Of a DNA stretch of 45,116 bases, positions 1 to 8,144 are shown in pieces (the stretch's first letter is position 1; each line of letters opens with the position of its first letter). Under the pieces are notes generated by a model, which was not told where the DNA came from, did not search any database, and saw only the letters and a program-made list of their open reading frames with translations. The stretch is from Acidimicrobiales bacterium (GTDB taxonomy: Bacteria; Actinomycetota; Acidimicrobiia; Acidimicrobiales; UBA8592), in the NCBI GenBank assembly GCA_022425805.1, contig JAKMEQ010000093.1:1-45116 (forward strand). Reading direction: 5' to 3'. The position numbers and the translations under genes were made by a program.

Positions 1-404
1 GTTCTTCTAGAGTTACCACCTTCCTTAATAAAAAATTCATCGGAGTAGAGCCACAGATTGTTAGATCCGACAAGCTTTCCAATCAAGTCTGCGATAGGTG
101 AGTCATACGCAAAACGGCGGATTTCTGGAATGACATCAAAATTTCGAATTGTTTCGATGAACTCCCCTTCTTCTCCTTTAAAGAACATGTGCTTCTCTTG
201 GGAACTATTATTCATCACTCTTTGCAGACCAATTTCAAGTAGAAGTAACCACTCTGAGTGAAGTGCATTTCTCACTAAAATCACACCATCACTTCTGAAT
301 TGTTCTAGATCTTCACTCCCTATGAGATCTAAGGGGTTCTCCAAAGAAGCAGGTAGCGGACCTACCCGATCCGTTGACCTAATTGGCTTTCCATTCTCGC
401 TCAT
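1..404 (-). CDS. Phytanoyl-CoA dioxygenase (PhyH)-like protein, N-terminal part, cut by the window edge
   Basis: I translated this reading frame by hand from ATG 404-402; 134 codons are visible before the left edge. A run of G residues just upstream of the ATG serves as ribosome binding site. The N-terminus has the phrase SDGVILVRNAL, and the visible end reads LWLYSDEFFIKEGG, which resembles the PhyH-family segment preceding the iron-binding H-x-D. The H-x-D motif itself lies outside the window. PhyH enzymes are Fe(II)/2-oxoglutarate dioxygenases that hydroxylate diverse lipids and small molecules. The gene starts 17 nt after the stop of the SDR at 422-1261, so the two probably form an operon. 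The family call rests on partial similarity; the substrate is unknown. Confidence 0.6.
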   Translation of the reverse strand, partial: MSENGKPIRSTDRVGPLPASLENPLDLIGSEDLEQFRSDGVILVRNALHSEWLLLLEIGLQRVMNNSSQEKHMFFKGEEGEFIETIRNFDVIPEIRRFAYDSPIADLIGKLVGSNNLWLYSDEFFIKEGGNSRR

Positions 405-421
405 AACCCCCCTATCACTAG

Positions 422-1261
422 TCAAATATCGGAAACGAATGTATCTCCAGGTAACGGCTGCCCATCATAAAGCTTCTCCTGGAAGCGGCGCATTCCACTA
501 AGCCATCGATCTATATCTTCAGAACGATGACTCATGTAATCTGATACCTGTTGGTGTGGGAGAACTAGAAACCGTTCCTCCCTTATTGCTTCTACACATT
601 CTTGCGCTACGGAATCTGGTTCAAGTATCCCGTCAGAACTAGCTACTCCCCCTTCCTCCCATTCTGCTTCTGATCCATCAGCCGTATCGGGACTATTGGC
701 AAGAATGTCTGTCCGGACCGCTTGCGGGCAGAGAACAGAAACACGAATTCCTTGATGATGATGGCTAATAGAAAGCCATTGCGCTAACGATACAGCTGCT
801 CCTTTCGTGACAGAATAGGCAAGCGATCCTATCTGAGTTAACAGTCCTGCTGCTGAAGCGGTGTTAAGGAGGTAGCCCCCTTTATTGGCTACCATTTGCG
901 GTAGGACAGCTCTAGCAGCGTATACGTGTGCCATCACATGAACATCCCACATATTTGTGATTCTTTCATTAGTGTCTTCTAGCCCGGCACTAGTTACGAA
1001 ACCTGCATTCGAGCAGAATAGGTCAATTGGTCCATATTTTTTTTCTACAGAGTCGACCAGTTCAATGATTTCTTCTTCATTTGAAACATCGATCTGCTTT
1101 GCAGAACCAGAGACTGCCTTGGCTACAGCGACTGCTTTATCTCCATCAAGGTCAGCTACAATCACTTTTCTAGCACCTTCAAAAGCCGCAGCTTGCACCA
1201 GAGCTTCACCAATACCAGCCCCACCACCTGTCACGACTACAACTCGGTCTTTTAGTTCCAT
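422..1261 (-). CDS. Short-chain dehydrogenase/reductase (SDR)
   Basis: A 279-aa classical SDR, expected to be a cytosolic NAD(P)-dependent oxidoreductase. The cofactor motif TGGGAGIG is at residues 11-18, NAG at about 85-87, the catalytic Ser at about 136 and the Y-x3-K pair at Tyr149/Lys153. An acidic residue (Asp37) after the second strand suggests a preference for NAD(H). Compared with 250-aa SDRs it has an acidic insertion near residues 195-210 and a longer C-terminus, as in the SDR group often found beside acyl-CoA or steroid catabolic genes. It lies directly upstream of the PhyH-like gene and is divergent from the SNF2 gene. The substrate cannot be read from sequence. Confidence 0.9.
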   Translation of the reverse strand: MELKDRVVVVTGGGAGIGEALVQAAAFEGARKVIVADLDGDKAVAVAKAVSGSAKQIDVSNEEEIIELVDSVEKKYGPIDLFCSNAGFVTSAGLEDTNERITNMWDVHVMAHVYAARAVLPQMVANKGGYLLNTASAAGLLTQIGSLAYSVTKGAAVSLAQWLSISHHHQGIRVSVLCPQAVRTDILANSPDTADGSEAEWEEGGVASSDGILEPDSVAQECVEAIREERFLVLPHQQVSDYMSHRSEDIDRWLSGMRRFQEKLYDGQPLPGDTFVSDI

Positions 1262-1404
1262 AGCCGCCTTCGACTCAGAAGTGATTGTTGTTTAAATTCC
1301 ATGTGCACCAGTACCCAGTCATTATTCTATTCGAATTAAGGCGAAGGATACGTGGAGTTCTAGTAAAAAAGCTTTAGTATGGAGAAAACGCCTCTTGCGG
1401 GCTG

Positions 1405-4400
1405 TTGTCAACATACAATCCAATCGAATTTGGTTTGTCGTTGCCCGATAAGCCGCTTCAGGTACTTGACAGTTTCGATCATTTCGAAACCACATATTCT
1501 AAGGAGAATAACGTCGCTAATAATATTGAACCGAATGTGCCATCCGCGCATGTAATTACGCTTCTGGCCAGAAAACATCTAGACGAAATTACAACCCCCG
1601 ACGAACTGGCTTTCCTAGATGAACACCGAACTCTATGGATTGAAGACTTATTTAAGTACCTCGAATTAACTGAAAGAGCAATAGCTAATGCGAGGAAATC
1701 TTACCGAGGCGCAGAACGACGTACCGTACTTGATGACTTAAACAAAGAGGCAGATCGGATCAACACTGTTCTCACAGAAATCCTCGGCCCTACCCCAGAG
1801 TCAGATACGACCTTAGAGCCCCGACAACAAATTGAGACGTTGGCTAACCCCGTACTCCAACTTGCATGGAGTGATGGCCGCCTCATTGCGTGGTCTGCAG
1901 GATACAAGACCATTCCGGAAACCCACGAACTCATTGTTGAGCGTCTTTCTTCGCACGGAGCGAATGCTATCGATTGGACTCCCGCCAACGACCTCCAACT
2001 CCCTGGTGACCTACACGCTCCTTGCGTCTCAGCTCCAATAGCTTCGACACTAGGGTGGTTGGTCTCTCTAGGGGCATTGCGAGACTCGGGGTTAAGTACA
2101 ACAGCTATCTGGATGGGACTGGCAGCAGGTACAGCTGTCAAATTGGTAATCCAAGGAAAAATGTTTCCGTTACTCCACGAAGTAGGCGGCACTCGTAATG
2201 ATGATACCAATGAGTCTCTTTTCCATATACGGTGGGCGCCCGCATTGCTCGATGCCGACCTACACGGGAAACTTGTGCAGTCTGCGCCAGGCGCAGTAAT
2301 GATTGCATCTGGGGAAACAGATCGGCATAAATTCACCGGAAAAGTCATTGGAGACTTAACTGACTCGATTGTCCGCATGGCAGCGAGCCAAGTTGAGCTC
2401 CCCTCCCCACCTTCTACTCTTATATCGAAAGAGGATGTTGGAGAGATGATAGTTTCTCGACTTGATGGAATGGCCTTTCGCGCTCCTGTATCTAGCGCTG
2501 CAGATATAGCCCGCCGCATAACACAATGGGCCGTACCTGTGACTGGTTTAGCTAAATTACAAATTGTTGTTCAACTTGACCCCCCGGACGAATCTGGCAC
2601 CTGGCTAGCAAAGGTTCTAGTACCGAATGACAAGAATGCTCTTGAACCAATTGAAGTAACACTTACGACAGGGAGCGAAGCTCGCCGAAAACTCGTGAAT
2701 AAGCAAATTGCCAGATTAGAGCGTTTATTTCCTGAGCTCTTACGTCCTGGCGGCCGCAGAAGAGGAGAAGTTCTTCTCTCCCAAAACGAAGCGTGGGAAT
2801 TGATGAGCACCGTTGGAGATATGCTTTCCACCGCCGGGTACGACGTACGCGTGCCTAAGCTTTCAGAGCGCAAGACAGCTCCGATCCTTCGAATAACCGC
2901 AGAAAATCAAGAAACCGTCGTTGGGGCTCAACAACTTGCTGATATTCGATGGACAGTTGTATTTGATGATATCGAGTTGACTGCTGAACAGATTCGCGAC
3001 CTAGCTTCACAAGCCCGCCCGCTCGTCGAATCTAAAGGCAAGTGGGTCGAACTTGATAAAGTAGATCTCGCTGAAGCCGCAGCCGCTTTAGCTGAACGTT
3101 CAGATAAAACTAAAATGACAGGCGCTGAAATGCTTCGCCATGCATTAGGGCTAGAAAACAGCGCCCTAGGGGGAATATCACTCGCTGGGGATGGTTGGGC
3201 GGCTGACCTTCTTCGAAGCGTCAAAGAACTACCTGTTACTCCGAATACGACACCCGATAATTTCGTTGGAGAATTAAGAAGTTACCAAGCCGATGCTCTG
3301 GTATGGCTTGAGTTTCTAAGTAGCGCTGGTTTAGGTGGTTGCCTAGCTCTTGACATGGGATTAGGGAAAACCCCTACGACCTTGGCAAATATCGCCAACA
3401 CTGTAGACGAAACATCTAGTTTGGTCATTGCTCCACCAGCGGTCGTTGGCAACTGGAAGGCTGAAGCAGAGCGCTTCGTCCCTGGAGTAAAAGTCCTTGT
3501 TCATCATGGTGCTAACCGCTACAAAGGCGCATCGTTAAAAAAAGCTATTTCAAGTGCTGACCTTGTCATCACAACGTATGGCACAGCTGTACGTGACATT
3601 GCAGAGTTAGAAAAATTTAATTGGGCTAAAATTGTTCTTGATGAAGCTCAAGCGATTAAAAATCCAGCTGCAGAAACATCTCAGCAGCTTCGACGCCTTG
3701 AAGCCCACTCCAGAATTGCGTTAACTGGAACACCTATCGAAAATGGGCTTGGTGATTTATGGTCTATTCTCGATTGGGCCAACCCGGGCTTATTGGGGCC
3801 ACGTTCTCAATTCATTGCACAACTAACTCCGAACCGGAAGACAGAAACTGGGAATGAAGATGCCTTAAAAGCTTTGAACGGAATCATGGTCTACAGAAGA
3901 AGTAAAGCTGAGCCGTTAATAGCTGCGGAATTACCTGATCGAATTGACGAGCTTGATCATTGCGCAATGACTCCCGAACAAATCGGCATGTATCAAGTGG
4001 TTATTGATGACCTCGTAGCAGAAACCGAACAAAATGAAACTGGTTCCCCGCAGCGGAAAGGAGCGGTCCTTGCCGCTATTACTGCACTAAAACAGATCTG
4101 CAATCACCCATTAAACTACAAAGACGACGGTGGCCCTATCGAAGGTAGGTCCGGAAAGCTTGATCGCCTTTATGAAATTGTTGAAACAGTTTTCGCATCA
4201 GATGAACGACTTCTCGTTTTTACCCACTTCGCAACATGGGGTGATCGGCTAGCTACTCATTTGTCTGAAAAATACGACCTTCCAATTAGTTGTTACCATG
4301 GAGGCCTTGGCCGAGGAGCAAGAGACCGAATGGTCGAGAATTTTCAGGCCGGAACCGGTCGTGGTGGAATGGTACTTTCTTTGAAAGCTGGAGGTACTGG

Positions 4401-4728
4401 ACTTAACCTCACCGCTGCAAATCATGTAATCCTCTATGACCGTTGGTGGAATCCAGCTGTTGAAGATCAAGCTCGAGACCGAGTTTGGCGTATCGGACAA
4501 AAAAACACTGTCATCGCCCACCGGTTGATCTGTCCTGGAACTGTAGACGAGCGAGTTGAGGAAGTTGTTGCAGGAAAACGTCAGATAGCTAGTCTCGTTC
4601 TTCCGAAATCAAGCTCAATTGGTGATTTAGACGCTGAACAAATTCAACAAGCTTTCGGTATTGATTCTGAGGCCATGCTCTCATACGAAACAAGTGACCT
4701 CGCAGAAAGCGGTAAAAATGAGCACTAA
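1405..4728 (+). CDS. SNF2/Rad54-family DNA-dependent ATPase (helicase-like)
   Basis: This 1107-aa protein is a SNF2 ATPase that would translocate on double-stranded DNA and remodel protein-DNA complexes. The C-terminal half has the full motor: Walker A DMGLGKT near residue 650, DEAQ near 746, TGTPIEN about 35 residues later, and the second RecA lobe with GGTGLNL and DRVWRIGQ near 1028. The N-terminal 600 residues resemble the substrate-interaction region of bacterial SNF2 proteins. The start is TTG 1405; the upstream in-frame stop at 1375 leaves only CTG or TTG before the conserved sequence, and no strong ribosome binding site is visible. The last 11 nt overlap the small basic protein gene. 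In many actinobacteria the SNF2 gene neighbours a SWIM zinc-finger gene; none is seen here. Confidence 0.93.
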   Translation: MSTYNPIEFGLSLPDKPLQVLDSFDHFETTYSKENNVANNIEPNVPSAHVITLLARKHLDEITTPDELAFLDEHRTLWIEDLFKYLELTERAIANARKSYRGAERRTVLDDLNKEADRINTVLTEILGPTPESDTTLEPRQQIETLANPVLQLAWSDGRLIAWSAGYKTIPETHELIVERLSSHGANAIDWTPANDLQLPGDLHAPCVSAPIASTLGWLVSLGALRDSGLSTTAIWMGLAAGTAVKLVIQGKMFPLLHEVGGTRNDDTNESLFHIRWAPALLDADLHGKLVQSAPGAVMIASGETDRHKFTGKVIGDLTDSIVRMAASQVELPSPPSTLISKEDVGEMIVSRLDGMAFRAPVSSAADIARRITQWAVPVTGLAKLQIVVQLDPPDESGTWLAKVLVPNDKNALEPIEVTLTTGSEARRKLVNKQIARLERLFPELLRPGGRRRGEVLLSQNEAWELMSTVGDMLSTAGYDVRVPKLSERKTAPILRITAENQETVVGAQQLADIRWTVVFDDIELTAEQIRDLASQARPLVESKGKWVELDKVDLAEAAAALAERSDKTKMTGAEMLRHALGLENSALGGISLAGDGWAADLLRSVKELPVTPNTTPDNFVGELRSYQADALVWLEFLSSAGLGGCLALDMGLGKTPTTLANIANTVDETSSLVIAPPAVVGNWKAEAERFVPGVKVLVHHGANRYKGASLKKAISSADLVITTYGTAVRDIAELEKFNWAKIVLDEAQAIKNPAAETSQQLRRLEAHSRIALTGTPIENGLGDLWSILDWANPGLLGPRSQFIAQLTPNRKTETGNEDALKALNGIMVYRRSKAEPLIAAELPDRIDELDHCAMTPEQIGMYQVVIDDLVAETEQNETGSPQRKGAVLAAITALKQICNHPLNYKDDGGPIEGRSGKLDRLYEIVETVFASDERLLVFTHFATWGDRLATHLSEKYDLPISCYHGGLGRGARDRMVENFQAGTGRGGMVLSLKAGGTGLNLTAANHVILYDRWWNPAVEDQARDRVWRIGQKNTVIAHRLICPGTVDERVEEVVAGKRQIASLVLPKSSSIGDLDAEQIQQAFGIDSEAMLSYETSDLAESGKNEH

Positions 4729-5161
4729 GAGAAGTGAAGGAAATAAAAATTCAAATGCAAGGAATAGTCGTCCAAGCGGAAGCCCTTCTCCAACTCGGAA
4801 AAAGCGTCGCCGTAGCCGGAACAAACCAGATCCAAGAAAATTCTGGGGCAACTCGGACATGCTTCCAAAGCCAATCCATGGATTATCTGCGCCACCAATG
4901 ACCAACGTAATCCCATTATCGCTAGGCAAGCCCCCGATAGCTGGACAAGAAACAGCGTCGATCCAGTTTATAGATTCGATCTATAATCGGTCTGTAGGTC
5001 TGGCATTGGCACTAGCGACTGCTGGCGGGCTTGACCTTCCTGCTCCAGAAGGAGACCATGAAGTCGCAGCAGAAGATCATCACAATGCTGCTGATTCTGT
5101 TGTCGATTCCTTCAACGCTTTGCAACAATCAGAAGACAGCAGTGAAGGTAATCGCATTTAA
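4718..5161 (+). CDS. Small basic/acidic bipartite protein coupled to the SNF2 gene, function unknown
   Basis: I do not recognise this 147-aa protein. The start is ATG 4718, inside the last codons of the SNF2 gene. A longer reading from 4661 would overlap that gene by 68 nt and has no support. The first 45 residues are rich in Ser, Asn, Lys and Arg (TRKKRRRSRNK) and end in DPRKFWG. A central hydrophobic segment with alanines and leucines (about residues 90-105) follows, and the C-terminal 40 residues are acidic with several histidines. The basic tail would suit nucleic-acid binding. The 11-nt overlap implies coupled translation with the SNF2 ATPase, so it may be an accessory subunit; that is inference from context. 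Confidence 0.7.
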   Translation: MSTKRSEGNKNSNARNSRPSGSPSPTRKKRRRSRNKPDPRKFWGNSDMLPKPIHGLSAPPMTNVIPLSLGKPPIAGQETASIQFIDSIYNRSVGLALALATAGGLDLPAPEGDHEVAAEDHHNAADSVVDSFNALQQSEDSSEGNRI

Positions 5162-5180
5162 TAAGTAAGGTAAAGCCTAA

Positions 5181-6104
5181 TCAGAATAGTGAATCCTGGA
5201 CCAAAAGATCTTCGGTTGGAAATATCCCATTCTCGAGCTCAATCCCAAAAAGTTCACCTAGATCCGCAATGAAAACATCAGAGGAGCTATCAGGTGTAAA
5301 AGCGGCAACCCTTCCTAGGGCTCCAAGGATTTTCAACGAATGGGCTCCGGTTGATAAATGTCTAGGATAGCGATGCACATTTTTCCATAGATTTGTTTGA
5401 AGCCCAACGTTCTCCCATGGAAGCTGCAAAATTTCACAATCGAGTTCATCTGCGCGTTCTAGAAGGTGATGGACTCTATGTGTCATGATAGAGAGCTCTT
5501 CCGTCGCTTGTTCTGTGTTCTTTGGGCTAACCAAGCCAGTAATTTTTCTTTTCGTAGAGACTGCTTGCGGTATAGAGAGTTCTGCAGTGATACGGTCTTC
5601 GATTATACGGACGGAAAAACCATCCGGAGTTTTTGCAACGATCATCGCTTGACAAGCTCCCTGTTCTTCCAATCTCCGGTCTTTGCGTTGCGAAGTTGTA
5701 GTGCCTACCTTGATCGACCCATCACTGAACCTCGCAAGATAAAGATAATTAGGTTGTTCCATATGTTGGCGAAATTCCAGTGACATCTCAGTCCGGTCTT
5801 TAGTATGCGCATGGTGAAGATTCGCTGCGTACATAGCCTCTGCAGCGGAACATTTCGGACATTTTCTTCCTTTGTTTAACTTATTCCGGCATTCGTTATA
5901 TCTTGAGCCATTTTTTGTCATAGCCGTGTGCCCAAGGCAAACTCTTCTGCCTTCAGTAGAGATTCGATAATGAAGTTCCATGTGTACAAGGGGGTCGAAT
6001 CGGGACTCAGTTTCATTTTCTATTCGCCGACGAACAACCGGGGAACCCTCTTGCCAATGCAGGCCAAGTAGAACCTGTGAATCATGGTCATTTTGGGTAC
6101 CCAT
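5181..6104 (-). CDS. DUF2797 family protein
   Basis: A 307-aa protein with the DUF2797 hallmark YLARFSDGSIKVGTT, followed by an Arg-rich helix and LEEQGACQAMIVAKTPDG (residues about 120-160). Ahead of it is a cysteine group, C-x14-C-x9-C-x2-C, at roughly residues 56-84, likely to bind a metal. The biochemical role of DUF2797 is not established; the fold segment recalls small nucleic-acid-modifying or GIY-YIG-like modules, but no catalytic assignment can be made. The gene is convergent with the SNF2 operon, with 19 nt between stops. Upstream is a 158-bp gap before the divergent thrH gene. Confidence 0.75.
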   Translation of the reverse strand: MGTQNDHDSQVLLGLHWQEGSPVVRRRIENETESRFDPLVHMELHYRISTEGRRVCLGHTAMTKNGSRYNECRNKLNKGRKCPKCSAAEAMYAANLHHAHTKDRTEMSLEFRQHMEQPNYLYLARFSDGSIKVGTTTSQRKDRRLEEQGACQAMIVAKTPDGFSVRIIEDRITAELSIPQAVSTKRKITGLVSPKNTEQATEELSIMTHRVHHLLERADELDCEILQLPWENVGLQTNLWKNVHRYPRHLSTGAHSLKILGALGRVAAFTPDSSSDVFIADLGELFGIELENGIFPTEDLLVQDSLF

Positions 6105-6262
6105 CAGCCAGAGTGTAATCGGTTATCGACAGTATGTTCACTAAAAAATCTAATGGTCAAAATAAGAGATAGCGCCTACACTAAGTCCTTCGCTAAAGAG
6201 TTAAGTTGCTTCTAGCCCATCAATCGCGGGTAATCTGAATCTACTTTGAAAGGTAAACTGAA

Positions 6263-6895
6263 ATGGTCGCTTCCCCTCCTATCCAGTGTCTAGTGACTCT
6301 TGATGTCGAAGGTGTTCTGACGCCGGAAGTGTGGATTGCCTTAGCGGAGAATCTAAAGATTGACGCGCTGAGGCGAACCACTAAAGATGAGCCAGATTAC
6401 CAGTTATTGATGGATGGGCGTCTTCGGATTCTTCGTGAACAGAATGTGGGAATGGAACAGATCAGGAATGTCATCGATACATTGTCTCCCTTAGACGGAG
6501 CGCATGATTTCCTCCAGTGCTTACAGTCTAGATTTCCTGTGATTCTACTTTCCGACACGTTTGAGGACTTTATTGAACCCCTGATGGAAAAGCTCGGGCA
6601 GCCTACAATCCTTTGTCACAAACTTAACATTTCCGAGGATGGAGAAGTCATGGATTTCCACCCGAGAATAACGGACCAGAAGAAACATGCAGTGCAAGCT
6701 TTCCGTAAACTCAACTACCGGGTTATTGCTGCTGGCGATTCTTACAATGACCTATCGATGATTGATGCCGCAGATGCTGGATTCCTTTTCAGAGCTCCAG
6801 ATAATGTTCGCACCGAACGAAGTGATCTTGTTGCCATAGACGCTTACGATGAACTTTTTAACCTTATCTGTCAAACAGAACAGGGCTTTAAGTAA
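6263..6895 (+). CDS. thrH: ThrH: phosphoserine phosphatase / homoserine phosphotransferase
   Basis: This 210-aa HAD-superfamily protein matches the ThrH subfamily across its length. The nucleophile motif is D14-V-E-G rather than the usual DxDGT. The subfamily phrases PEVWIALAE, LLMDGRLRILRE, LSDTFEDF, LCHKLNI and YRVIAAGDSYND (near 160-170) follow. In Pseudomonas, ThrH dephosphorylates phosphoserine and can transfer the phosphate to homoserine, linking serine and threonine synthesis. The start ATG 6263 follows GAAAGG by about 10 nt. It appears monocistronic, flanked by a divergent DUF2797 gene and a convergent P450 gene. Confidence 0.9.
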   Translation: MVASPPIQCLVTLDVEGVLTPEVWIALAENLKIDALRRTTKDEPDYQLLMDGRLRILREQNVGMEQIRNVIDTLSPLDGAHDFLQCLQSRFPVILLSDTFEDFIEPLMEKLGQPTILCHKLNISEDGEVMDFHPRITDQKKHAVQAFRKLNYRVIAAGDSYNDLSMIDAADAGFLFRAPDNVRTERSDLVAIDAYDELFNLICQTEQGFK

Positions 6896-6921
6896 TAAAT
6901 TGGATCAATCGCTTAAGCTAT

Positions 6922-8136
6922 TCAAAGGTCCCAGCAGACAGGAATTTCTTCAAAACCTTTCAAGACCCCTGCTTCTACTCCTTTGGGAATCCCATTAAGG
7001 CGCAATGATGGCAGACGAGTTATTATCGTCTCCAATGCTATAGTGGCTTCCAGCCGTGCAAGGGGAGCTCCGAGACAATAGTGGGTACCGACCCCGAAAG
7101 CAGCATGTTTTTTAAGATCAATCGCATTGCGACTGATCTTAAATTCGTCAGCCTCCTCCCATAAATCTGGATCGCGGTTCGCCGCCCCGAACATCATGTA
7201 AACTTTTGAACCTGTAGGAATATTTACATTATGAAGAGTCACAGGACACGTGTTGGTTCTAAAAAGACCATGGACAGGGGCGTCATATCGTAAACTTTCC
7301 TCTATCGCATTTGAAAGCAGATTATTGTCATCAAGTAAATTCTGCATTTGCTCTGGGAATTCTAAAAGCCGGTAGATCACATTACCTATTAGAAGTGTTG
7401 TAGTTTCCGAACCAGCAACAAGTAAAAATTGGCAGAAACCTAGAACCTCTTTACTAGTAAGCCGTAGGCCGTCTCTTTCTACTGTCAATAACCTTGTTAA
7501 AAGGTCATTAGGAACGTCCTCTTTCTCCGCAATTTGATCGATTCGGTTCGTTATATGATTCTCGAAATAGGCAAAAAACTCGCTATAGGCCTGTCTCGTT
7601 TCCTTACTTGCTTCACGCCCGCCAGAATAAGAAACTGCTTCTGCCATTGGGAGAACCCAATTTCTGAACTTTTCGATATCCGCAACAGGAGTACCAAGTA
7701 GCCAACACATCACCGTTAAAGGAATGGGCATTGCGTAGTCTTGAATTAAGTCACCCTGTGTTCTGTTACCGAACTCGTCCACGAGCTTATTCGTTAACTT
7801 GCGGATATCTTTTTCCATTCTATTGATAACCGATGGTTTAAAAATACTAGCTATAGCCAATCTTTCTCGGGTGTGTTCGGGTGGGTCACTGGAGACGAGA
7901 ACCCCATCCCCCGCTTTTCCAAATGCAAGTCCTGGCCCATACAGGGAGGACCAAGTTCTTTCATCACGGAGGGACCGAATAACATCTTCTGCGCGGGTCA
8001 AGGTGAAATGTGGCGCAGGTATTTTAGTATGGTGAACCGGGCAATGCTTCCTCAGTTGCGTCATAACTTCTGGTGGATTTTTTTGAAACTCTTCATCAAT
8101 CAGACTGAAATTGATTTGCGGGTTCTCAGAATTCAA
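6922..8136 (-). CDS. Cytochrome P450 (bacterial class I type)
   Basis: A 404-aa soluble P450 of the usual bacterial length. The I-helix motif is AGSETT, the K-helix ExxR is ESLR, and the heme loop AFGVGTHYCLGAPLAR places the axial thiolate at Cys354. The I-helix has Glu in place of the usual Asp before the Thr pair. A P450 of this class hydroxylates a small lipophilic substrate using electrons from ferredoxin and ferredoxin reductase; neither is encoded nearby. The start is TTG 8136, with AAGGAG four nt upstream overlapping the stop of the preceding OYE gene. It is the last gene of the minus-strand cluster with acyl-CoA dehydrogenase and OYE, which suggests terpenoid, steroid or fatty-acid breakdown. 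The substrate is unknown. Confidence 0.95.
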   Translation of the reverse strand: MNSENPQINFSLIDEEFQKNPPEVMTQLRKHCPVHHTKIPAPHFTLTRAEDVIRSLRDERTWSSLYGPGLAFGKAGDGVLVSSDPPEHTRERLAIASIFKPSVINRMEKDIRKLTNKLVDEFGNRTQGDLIQDYAMPIPLTVMCWLLGTPVADIEKFRNWVLPMAEAVSYSGGREASKETRQAYSEFFAYFENHITNRIDQIAEKEDVPNDLLTRLLTVERDGLRLTSKEVLGFCQFLLVAGSETTTLLIGNVIYRLLEFPEQMQNLLDDNNLLSNAIEESLRYDAPVHGLFRTNTCPVTLHNVNIPTGSKVYMMFGAANRDPDLWEEADEFKISRNAIDLKKHAAFGVGTHYCLGAPLARLEATIALETIITRLPSLRLNGIPKGVEAGVLKGFEEIPVCWDL

Positions 8137-8144
8137 GATGCTCC

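Noticed and set aside
1701-2519. 272-aa antisense frame inside the SNF2 gene
   Set aside because: It is low-complexity, Ser- and Arg-rich, has no family motif, and lies wholly against a well-supported gene.
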